Below are positions 7,247-11,688 of a stretch of DNA of 11,688 bases, one piece after another. This DNA comes from Sporolactobacillus pectinivorans (GTDB taxonomy: Bacteria > Bacillota > Bacilli > Bacillales > Sporolactobacillaceae). Within the stretch, counting starts at the first letter, position 1. Each line of letters begins with the position of its first letter. A model generated the notes under the pieces. The model searched no databases. It saw only the letters and a list, made by a program, of their open reading frames with translations, and was not told the DNA's origin. A program made the position numbers and the translations under genes. The stretch lies in assembly GCF_002802965.1 (NCBI RefSeq), contig NZ_NXGA01000001.1, forward strand, positions 2,305,940-2,317,627. The letters are read 5' to 3'.

Positions 7247-7320
7247 TGTTGCTTATCGCTCCATGCGCTCGCTTTCCGCGAGCCTGGTTTGCTGTTCCCT
7301 CAGGAGTCTCGCACCTTCCG
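7247..7320. repeat. Shortened copy of a Bacillaceae-type interspersed palindromic repeat
   Basis: The stretch carries CGCTCC, GCGCTCGCTTTCCGCGAGC (hairpin GCTCGC 7267-7272 with GCGAGC 7278-7283), GCTGTTCCCTCAGGAGTCTC and GCACCTTCCG. In that order these resemble, from memory, a GC-rich intergenic repeat found in many copies in Bacillus-type genomes (GAGACTCCTGCGGGAACAGC ... CGCGGAAAGCGAGC on the other strand). The central part of the usual element seems to be missing here. It abuts the 21-bp array at 7321 directly, so the two probably form one composite element. Confidence 0.6.
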
Positions 7321-7446
7321 TATCGACAAACTTAGCAACATAATCAACGAAAAGCAGGATTTTATCAATGAAAAACCAGCACTTATCGACTAACCTTTCC
7401 AATGTATCAACAAAAATGAATGAGATATCAATAAAGCTGAACTTTT
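7321..7446. repeat. Six-unit array with exact 21-bp periodicity, core TATCRAY
   Basis: The core TATC[A/G]A[C/T] recurs at 7321, 7342 (AATCAAC), 7363, 7384, 7405 and 7426, each exactly 21 bp after the previous one. The other 14 bases of each unit are much less conserved, though the core is often followed by A-rich sequence. On the minus strand one frame stays open from 7444 to 7253 (63 codons) and turns the array into heptads with Asp at residues 6, 13, 20, 27, 34 and 41, each preceded by Ile or Val. That frame has no usable start codon or ribosome site at its head and its tail runs into the adjoining palindromic repeat. Either a helically phased protein-binding array or the relic of a heptad-repeat ORF would explain the pattern. 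Confidence 0.75.
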
Positions 7447-7467
7447 AGACAGCTTATTGTTATTTTT
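7429..7467 (+). terminator. Terminator-like hairpin at the edge of the repeat element
   Basis: CAATAAAGCTG (7429-7439) pairs with CAGCTTATTG (7450-7459), with one bulged A and a 10-base loop. TTATTTTT follows. The stem is AT-rich and no rightward gene precedes it, so it may simply mark the end of the composite repeat. Confidence 0.3.
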
Positions 7468-7970
7468 AAACGACTTTATTGTAATAGAACATCTTTATTG
7501 TCAGTCTACACATTGCTTACTTCCATAGTGTAATTAACTGACTGAAAGAATATGATCTCTTACTTGGATAACGAAAGAGCTTGTTTCATTTTTTGTATGA
7601 AGGAGCCGTATGTATAGGTGAGCACGGATCATTGCAATTATCTCCTACCACTAAAGCCTTCCAGTTTTATACTATCATAGCTTGGGCTCACAATTAAATG
7701 GATCACATGTAGCGCAACCGCTTATTTTTTATAGATCTGCCTAAAGTCAATGAAGTGCTTTTATTATGAGTTCGGGTGTGATCTTACTCTTTATTCTGTA
7801 GAAACATCCGCCATTCGAGCAAAAAGATCAATTGATTTGTGGACTGACACTAAAGATGTTGCATTACAAATACAGTTGCGCCATGTTACTGCGTCGTGAA
7901 CATGTACTGTGCTGAACGCGTGAACAGTGAATCGCCAAATATCCTTACCTTTATCTTATTTCCAGTTCAT
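7468..7970. other. Gene-free region, nothing recognised
   Basis: About 500 bp in which every frame is broken by stop codons and I recognise no gene remnant with confidence. CTTTATTGT recurs at about 7474 and 7493. A short minus-strand reading around 7800-7840 (KSIDLFARMADVSTE) looks somewhat protein-like but ends at once and matches nothing I can name. It lies between the repeat element and the ABC-F gene and may be decayed DNA that arrived with either of them. Confidence 0.4.
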
Positions 7971-7999
7971 TTGCATTTTTTTAATATGTCTGCTAATAT
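7971..7999 (+). promoter_or_regulatory. Extended -10 promoter candidate for the ABC-F gene
   Basis: TTGCAT (7971-7976), a 17-bp spacer ending in TGC, then TAATAT (7994-7999). The TGn extension makes up for a weak -35. It would start a leader of roughly 305 bases before the ABC-F ATG. Confidence 0.45.
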
Positions 8000-8079
8000 G
8001 AGCACAAGTAAATGTGGAAGGGACGTGTAGGGATTGAAAAAATGAGTCGTTTTTAATTGGATACAGACCGGTAAGTGGA

Positions 8080-8139
8080 TTGATCCTCTTTCTGGTTGTC
8101 TTCATAAGCGGCTTGCTAACATTTTTCAGTCCGTACAGG
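8080..8139 (+). pseudogene. Possible remnant of a CcdA-like membrane protein gene
   Basis: From the TTG at 8080 the frame reads LILFLVVFISGLLTFFSP and then loses resemblance. LFLVVFISGLLTFFSP strongly recalls the first helix of CcdA/DsbD-type proteins (xFxAGLLSFFSPC), but the conserved Cys after SP is Tyr here and the chain turns hydrophilic. The match is only about 16 residues and could be chance, or could mark the junction where ABC-F DNA inserted. Confidence 0.25.
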
Positions 8140-8221
8140 TTTCATCACAAAGGTACCACTGCTTTAGTATTTTTTGGGATGTACTTTTCTAGCAGTGAAT
8201 TCCTGAAAGTGACTTGTAAAT

Positions 8222-8244
8222 GGACGCTAACTTGGCGTCCTTTT
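8222..8244 (+). terminator. Attenuator-type intrinsic terminator in the ABC-F leader
   Basis: GGACGC (8222-8227) pairs perfectly with GCGTCC (8235-8240) around TAACTTG, followed by TTTT. It lies 68 bases before the ABC-F ATG and after the predicted promoter, with no complete gene between, so it fits an attenuator that blocks expression until it is relieved. Confidence 0.65.
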
Positions 8245-8311
8245 CTGTGTATTCATAACCGCTTTAAGGCGACACCATTTCCGGTCTCACAACTAAAATG
8301 AGGTGAGCAAA

Positions 8312-9826
8312 ATGGGAACAATACAAATTCGCAACCTAACTTTTCGCTATGACAACATGGTGAAACCACTTTTTGATAACATCACACTTAAAATTGACGA
8401 AAGCTGGCGATTGGGTCTAATCGGGCGTAATGGCCGCGGAAAGACAACGCTGCTTCGACTATTACAAAATCAATTGACTTATTCGGGAATAATCGAGACT
8501 AATCTGAATTTTTCATATTTCCCACAATCCATTCAAGATCCAACGCAAATAACCTTTAACATTTTAACTGATCTTGGCCTAGTTGCCGATTATGAGATTT
8601 GGAAGATTGAGCGAGAACTGACACGATTGCAAGTTGACGTAAGCGTCCTTTATCGGTCTTTTGGCACGCTAAGTCCCGGTGAACAGACGAAGGTTCTCCT
8701 GGCCAGCATGTTTGTTGATGAAAATCACTACCAACTTATCGATGAACCAACTAACCATCTGGACCAAACAGGACGCGTCATTGTAGCCAACTATTTACGC
8801 CAAAAAACAGGGTTCATACTCATCAGTCATGATCGTCACTTTTTGAATCAAATCATTGATCATGTCATATCCATCGACCGAACTAATATCTCGGTCTATA
8901 GCGGAAATTATGAAACTTGGTATACGGCCAAAACGCAACAAGATGCACTTGAGCAGCGGGAAAATGATCAATTGAAATCTGAAATCAAACGTCTGGAAAA
9001 AACCGCTCGACAAAAAGAACAGTGGTCAAATAATGCCGAGCGCGGTAAATATGCCGGCGCAAAACGCAAAGACAACAGTGATATCGACCGTGGTTTTGTC
9101 GGTCATCGTGCAGCTAAAGTTATGAAACGTTCAGTAACGTTAGAAAAGCGCACAAACAACGCAGTGAACGAAAAAAAGAAACTTTTGAACAATGTTGAGG
9201 ACATGACGCCTTTGACATTACCCTACCAGGCTGCCAGAGCCGATCAGGTACTGGTCACTGTCGCAGATCTCGTACTGAAGCATAACCAGAAAGTCCTGAA
9301 TAAACCTTTGGGCTTCACGATAAAAACTGGCGATCGTGTTGCGTTAGTCGGACCAAATGGTGTAGGTAAATCGACGTTGATCAATGCCTTGCTTGATGGT
9401 CAACAAAGTCCCTTAATACGCAGCGGCTTCGCACAAATTCACTATGGGGTACGTGTATCCTATTTACCACAGGATTTCGCTAACCTTGCCGGGACAATCG
9501 AAAATTTTGCAAGCGAACATGAAGTGCCCTACAACATGTTACTAGCGACATTACGTAAACTTGGCTTCGAACGGCGCCTTTTCAATGATTGCATTGAAAA
9601 TATGAGTATGGGGCAAAAGCGTAAATTAGCTCTGGCACGCTCTCTTTGTGAATCAGCACAGCTTTACATTTGGGATGAGCCACTGAACTATTTAGATGTC
9701 ATCACCCGAGAGCAAGTCCAACAAATCATTTCCGAAGTACAGCCGACCATGTTAATCGTTGACCATGATCATGAATTCATAGATGAGGTCACCCTAACAA
9801 AAATCAAATTAGAAGGCGCCCAATAA
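8312..9826 (+). CDS. ABC-F ATPase of the Lsa type, predicted ribosomal-protection antibiotic resistance protein
   Basis: 504 residues with two nucleotide-binding domains and no membrane helices, as in ABC-F proteins that act on the ribosome. I chose the ATG at 8312 behind AGGTGAG; a GTG three codons upstream lies inside that site. Domain 1: Walker A GRNGRGKT (38-45), signature LSPGE (120-124), Walker B LIDEPTNHLD (142-151), H-switch SHD (172-174). The charged interdomain linker (about 205-300) is the part that reaches into the P-site region. Domain 2: Walker A GPNGVGKS (347-354), signature MSMGQ (431-435), Walker B YIWDEPLNYLD (452-462), switch DHD (484-486). LGLIGRNGRGKTTLLRLLQ, SMGQ and YIWDEPLNYLD are close to Lsa(A). 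Lsa proteins dislodge lincosamides, streptogramin A and pleuromutilins; that spectrum is inferred here. Both catalytic Glu residues (145, 456) are intact. The flanking gene-free DNA and leader suggest acquisition. Confidence 0.93.
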   Translation: MGTIQIRNLTFRYDNMVKPLFDNITLKIDESWRLGLIGRNGRGKTTLLRLLQNQLTYSGIIETNLNFSYFPQSIQDPTQITFNILTDLGLVADYEIWKIERELTRLQVDVSVLYRSFGTLSPGEQTKVLLASMFVDENHYQLIDEPTNHLDQTGRVIVANYLRQKTGFILISHDRHFLNQIIDHVISIDRTNISVYSGNYETWYTAKTQQDALEQRENDQLKSEIKRLEKTARQKEQWSNNAERGKYAGAKRKDNSDIDRGFVGHRAAKVMKRSVTLEKRTNNAVNEKKKLLNNVEDMTPLTLPYQAARADQVLVTVADLVLKHNQKVLNKPLGFTIKTGDRVALVGPNGVGKSTLINALLDGQQSPLIRSGFAQIHYGVRVSYLPQDFANLAGTIENFASEHEVPYNMLLATLRKLGFERRLFNDCIENMSMGQKRKLALARSLCESAQLYIWDEPLNYLDVITREQVQQIISEVQPTMLIVDHDHEFIDEVTLTKIKLEGAQ

Positions 9827-9852
9827 CACCTCAAACTTCGCTGCCAAGGCGT

Positions 9853-9887
9853 ATGCCTATAGGAGTATTCATCCTATAGGCATTATT
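9853..9887 (+). terminator. Hairpin terminator after the ABC-F gene
   Basis: ATGCCTATAGGA (9853-9864) pairs perfectly over 12 bp with TCCTATAGGCAT (9872-9883) around a 7-base loop. The following TATT is a short T-tract, so termination may be incomplete. Confidence 0.65.
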
Positions 9888-10089
9888 CGTCAACTTCGTA
9901 GTAAGTAGCAACGCTATACTTTCTCCGTTGTAAAATGGTATATGATTTATAATAGAGAACTGTTTAAAAAGCTTCATATGTCAATTATCAACGAAAGAAT
10001 GTGATTTTTCTCTTTATTATCATTGATCATGATTTTGCGTATCGCTATTTTATGATCAGATCTTAAAGCCAGTCATTCAATATTTAAAC
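9888..10089. other. Intergenic stretch with a possible small transcript
   Basis: No ORF of note. A perfect TATAAT at 9948-9953 has only weak -35 candidates (CGTTGT at 16 bp). Downstream, TGATCAT (10024-10030) and ATGATCA (10052-10058) form a 7-bp inverted repeat, and the terminator at 10090-10130 would close a rightward transcript of about 170 bases. This could be a small RNA or just spacer. Confidence 0.25.
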
Positions 10090-10130
10090 AAAAAGCCGGA
10101 TGACAGTTTCTACTGTCAGTCCGGCTTTTT
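10090..10130. terminator. Bidirectional terminator downstream of ilvE
   Basis: AAAAAGCCGGA (10090-10100) pairs with TCCGGCTTTTT (10120-10130), and inside it TGACAG (10101-10106) pairs with CTGTCA (10113-10118), with one bulged G at 10119 and a 6-base loop. Runs of A and T flank the stem, so it works in either direction. It lies 28 bases past the ilvE stop. Confidence 0.9.
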
Positions 10131-10157
10131 GTTATATTCATAGATTCGTAAGGGTAC

Positions 10158-11078
10158 TTATTTATCATAAACAGGGGTGCAGGATTCCGCATATTTCGGA
10201 TTCTGCCCGAGTGTCAGTCCAAAGAACAGCTTCTTGATCTGCTTGCAGACTTCTCCTTCATGGCCTGTCCCAATTGTCCGGTGATCCACTTCAACGATCG
10301 GAGTGACTTCCATCGCGGTCCCGCTGAAGAAGACTTCGTCGGCCACATAAAGTTCGGACCTCGAAATGCTTCTTTCTTCAACTTCGAGGCCCATTTCTTC
10401 CCTGGCCAGCTTCATAACCAGATCACGGGTGATTCCTTCAAGGATGTTGTCGGAAGGCGGCGGAGTCACCAGTTTTCCTTTCTTGAACATAAATATATTT
10501 TCGCCGGATCCTTCACAGACATTATCGCCATTTGTCAGGAAGATCGCTTCGTCAAATCCCGCACGCTTCGTTTCCAGAGCGGCAAGGGCTGAGTTCATAT
10601 AAGCGGCTGTCGCTTTCGTACGCGGCGGCAGCTGGTTGTTCGAGAGGCGTTTCCAAGAAGTAACACCGACACTCAGTTCAGGCTTTCCGGCATATTTATT
10701 TAACGGCTGTGTGTAAATAACGACTTTAACGTCCTTACCGTCAAGCGTCGGCCCAATATCCTGTGCGTCATTATAAACAATCGGACGTACATATGTAGTC
10801 GTGCGGCAATTGTTCGCTTTCAGAAGATCGATGGTTCCTTGGATCAGTTCGTCAACCGTTAGATCGAAATTCAGATTCACGGTCTTCGCAGACTGCTTCA
10901 GCCTTTCGTAGTGTTCCTTCAGTTTGAAACCGTACAGTTGTTCTTTCTCATCATCCCAATATGCACGGATTCCTTCGAAAACACCCAGGCCATAATTAAA
11001 AGCTTTGCTGCGGACGCTGATTTTTACATCGTCCTCTTTTACAATTTTGCCTTGAAAAAAAACATAAGACTCTGACAT
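10158..11078 (-). CDS. ilvE: Branched-chain amino acid aminotransferase IlvE
   Basis: A PLP enzyme of fold type IV that interconverts leucine, isoleucine and valine with their 2-oxoacids, using glutamate/2-oxoglutarate; cytoplasmic. The ATG at 11078 follows AAGGAGGAG at the right distance and gives 306 residues, normal for the bacterial family; the frame's upstream extension has no ribosome site. Signatures: FNYGLGVFEGIRAY (27-40), YVRPIVY (96-102), the PLP Schiff-base Lys155 in PPRTKATAAYMNS, then CEGSGENIFMFKKGKLVTPP (188-207), ILEGITRD (212-219) and FFSGTAMEVTPI (250-261). It is transcribed alone and ends at a strong terminator. A CodY-like box over the -35 and a perfect palindrome in the leader suggest control by branched-chain amino acid and GTP levels, as for ilvE relatives in B. 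subtilis. Confidence 0.97.
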   Translation of the reverse strand: MSESYVFFQGKIVKEDDVKISVRSKAFNYGLGVFEGIRAYWDDEKEQLYGFKLKEHYERLKQSAKTVNLNFDLTVDELIQGTIDLLKANNCRTTTYVRPIVYNDAQDIGPTLDGKDVKVVIYTQPLNKYAGKPELSVGVTSWKRLSNNQLPPRTKATAAYMNSALAALETKRAGFDEAIFLTNGDNVCEGSGENIFMFKKGKLVTPPPSDNILEGITRDLVMKLAREEMGLEVEERSISRSELYVADEVFFSGTAMEVTPIVEVDHRTIGTGHEGEVCKQIKKLFFGLTLGQNPKYAESCTPVYDK

Positions 11079-11098
11079 GTAAACTCCTCCTTGTTTCA

Positions 11099-11114
11099 TA
11101 TCTGTCGACAGATA
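11099..11114. promoter_or_regulatory. Perfect 16-bp palindrome in the ilvE leader
   Basis: TATCTGTCGACAGATA is fully self-complementary and lies directly upstream of the ilvE ribosome site, downstream of the predicted transcription start. It could be an operator acting as a roadblock, or an RNA stem near the ribosome site. I do not recognise the regulator. Confidence 0.4.
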
Positions 11115-11174
11115 CCAGGCAGATGCCCCCAGATGGGCCTCTTGCAAACAGGTCCTGCCTTTTTTTGTAACCCT

Positions 11175-11205
11175 ATCATAACATAATAGACAAGCACATT
11201 TTCAA
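11175..11205 (-). promoter_or_regulatory. Extended -10 promoter candidate for ilvE
   Basis: On the minus strand TTGAAA (11205-11200) precedes TATGAT (11180-11175), which has the TGT extension. The 19-bp spacer is long, but the extended -10 makes it plausible. The leader would be about 90 bases. Confidence 0.5.
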
Positions 11206-11211
11206 AAAATC
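11197..11211 (-). promoter_or_regulatory. CodY-like box overlapping the ilvE -35
   Basis: The minus strand reads GATTTTTTGAAAATG against the CodY consensus AATTTTCNGAAAATT: three mismatches, with the GAAAAT part intact. Its position over the -35 of a branched-chain amino acid gene is what one expects of a CodY repression site. The AT-rich background lowers the weight of the match. Confidence 0.4.
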
Positions 11212-11264
11212 AAAATATTTTTCATAAACTGATTGATTACGAAATCTCAAAAATTGATTCATGA

Positions 11265-11601
11265 TTATTGAACCAGTCCGCCTTTGATCATCGTTGCATG
11301 AATACTTTCATAACTGCCCTTAAATTTGAAAACTTCCTCATCATCAAGTGGAATGGCCGGTCTTCGTTCGATTCCATTCCTTCCGATGACACTCGGCAGG
11401 CTCAGTGCTGCCGTACTCCCCAACTCAAAATTAATTGTACGAGGAATCGATATGACTACTGCCCAGTGCTTCCTCAACCGCTTCTTCTTTGTCAAAATCT
11501 TATAGTATCAATCTCAGCGAAAAGGTTCAGGGCCAGAGCGTCGGTCAAACCTGTGAGCCCACATCTCCGAGCCCGATAATAACTTACTTGCTGTTCTTTA
11601 T
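11265..11601 (-). pseudogene. Decayed L-lactate / L-2-hydroxyacid dehydrogenase gene
   Basis: Reading leftward from about 11601, ATA-AAG-AAC-AGC-AAG-TAA-GTT resembles a start (ATG changed to ATA, AAGAGGCG before it). The NAD-binding glycine motif follows, VIIGLGDVGS, with a stop codon just before it. The sense then shifts frame (TDALALNLFAEIDTI) and shifts again (DFDKEEAVEEALG). After that the chain jumps to the C-terminal part: GEYG in one frame, and STAALSLPSVIGRNGIER plus IPLDDEEVFKFKGSYESI in another, ending at the TAA at 11265-11267. These are the two ends of an LDH/HicDH-type enzyme; the catalytic middle, roughly two thirds of a normal 310-residue protein, is gone. Several frameshifts plus an internal deletion rule out a sequencing slip. 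It is non-functional. Whether it made lactate or 2-hydroxyisocaproate cannot be told. Confidence 0.75.
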
Positions 11602-11618
11602 CTGTTTTCGCCTCTTAT

Positions 11619-11688
11619 CTATTTATAGAGGGCCTTTGAAAAATCCCGTAAAAACTGCCGGCGGCTCTCTGCGTCAACCTGAGTTTCC
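11619..11688 (-). CDS. C-terminal end of an unidentified leftward gene, cut by window
   Basis: From the right edge one minus-strand frame stays open for 22 codons to a TAG at 11619-11621 and ends AESRRQFLRDFSKALYK. The composition looks like an ordinary soluble C-terminus. It is too short to identify and could be chance. If real, it ends about 18 bases before the dehydrogenase relic begins, as in an old operon. Confidence 0.3.
   Translation of the reverse strand, partial: ETQVDAESRRQFLRDFSKALYK

Larger units (their letters stand above)
8006..8311 (+). promoter_or_regulatory. Long regulatory leader of the ABC-F gene
   Basis: Between the predicted start and the ABC-F ATG lie several leader-like elements. 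A four-codon ORF ATG-AGT-CGT-TTT-TAA (8042-8056, MSRF) follows GTAGGGATTG. A hairpin pairs ACTGCT (8158-8163) with AGCAGT (8191-8196). A 40-codon ORF from the ATG at 8179 ends at 8301, its last codon touching the ABC-F ribosome site, and it crosses the terminator at 8222-8244. Drug-induced ribosome stalling on a leader ORF that disrupts a terminator is the known control of several ABC-F resistance genes. Which ORF would act here, and what the antiterminator is, I cannot decide. Confidence 0.5.

Noticed and set aside
7253..7444. Minus-strand 63-codon heptad-repeat ORF as a real gene
   Set aside because: It starts right after a stop with no ATG, GTG or TTG near its head and no ribosome site, and it ends inside the palindromic repeat. 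Kept only as one explanation of the periodicity.
7321..7446. CRISPR array
   Set aside because: The repeated core is only about 7 bp in a 21-bp period, units are degenerate, and no cas gene is present.
10260..10602. Rightward ORFs inside ilvE
   Set aside because: They are antisense shadows of a fully supported conserved gene, with no ribosome site or recognisable product.
11117..11166. Rightward terminator formed by AGGCAG/CTGCCT plus a T-run
   Set aside because: The 32-base interior makes it a poor terminator and there is no rightward gene to end; on the ilvE strand it is only leader sequence.

Overview
The window looks like chromosomal DNA from a low-to-moderate-GC, Gram-positive Bacillales-type bacterium. 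The clues are strong AGGAGG-like ribosome sites, a lipobox lipoprotein, a Bacillus-type MetA, PlsX and IlvE, a PadR/DUF1700-type pair and CodY/Fur-like boxes. A Sporolactobacillus- or Bacillus-like host is my inference; no marker gene fixes the genus.

Left part (1-5390). The window opens inside a leftward gene for a branched-chain-amino-acid-type substrate-binding lipoprotein. Next is a leftward chemoreceptor with an Aer-like layout: sensor first, then a two-helix membrane anchor, HAMP and signalling domain. A Fur-like 7-1-7 box lies just inside its predicted transcription start. Divergent from it is metA, starting at a GTG; its residue 111 is Glu, which predicts acetyl-CoA as acyl donor. metA and the convergent plsX share a bidirectional terminator.

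Middle (5504-7210). A tightly coupled leftward operon runs padR, then a DUF1700/HAAS-type membrane protein, then a five-repeat membrane protein, with GTGA and ATGA overlaps. The two membrane proteins share one two-helix module marked by W-x9-WWPLS: one copy in the first and five in the second (three with the full motif). The promoter is strong and is straddled by two near-identical 19-bp palindromic boxes, so autoregulation by the PadR protein is the natural reading.

Accessory stretch (7211-9890). This holds a composite repeat: a shortened copy of what looks like a widespread Bacillaceae interspersed palindromic repeat, joined to six units with exact 21-bp periodicity. About 500 bp of unrecognised sequence follows. 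Then comes a rightward ABC-F ATPase of the Lsa type (ribosome protection, probably against lincosamide, streptogramin A and pleuromutilin drugs). Its long leader carries an extended -10 promoter, a four-codon ORF and an intrinsic terminator that looks like an attenuator.

Right part (9890-11688). ilvE (branched-chain aminotransferase, leftward) has a terminator downstream, and upstream a promoter overlapped by a CodY-like box plus a perfect 16-bp palindrome in the leader. Beyond it is a badly decayed L-lactate/L-2-hydroxyacid dehydrogenase pseudogene and the last codons of an unidentified gene. The lipoprotein gene and ilvE, one at each end, both relate to branched-chain amino acids and both have CodY-like boxes nearby.
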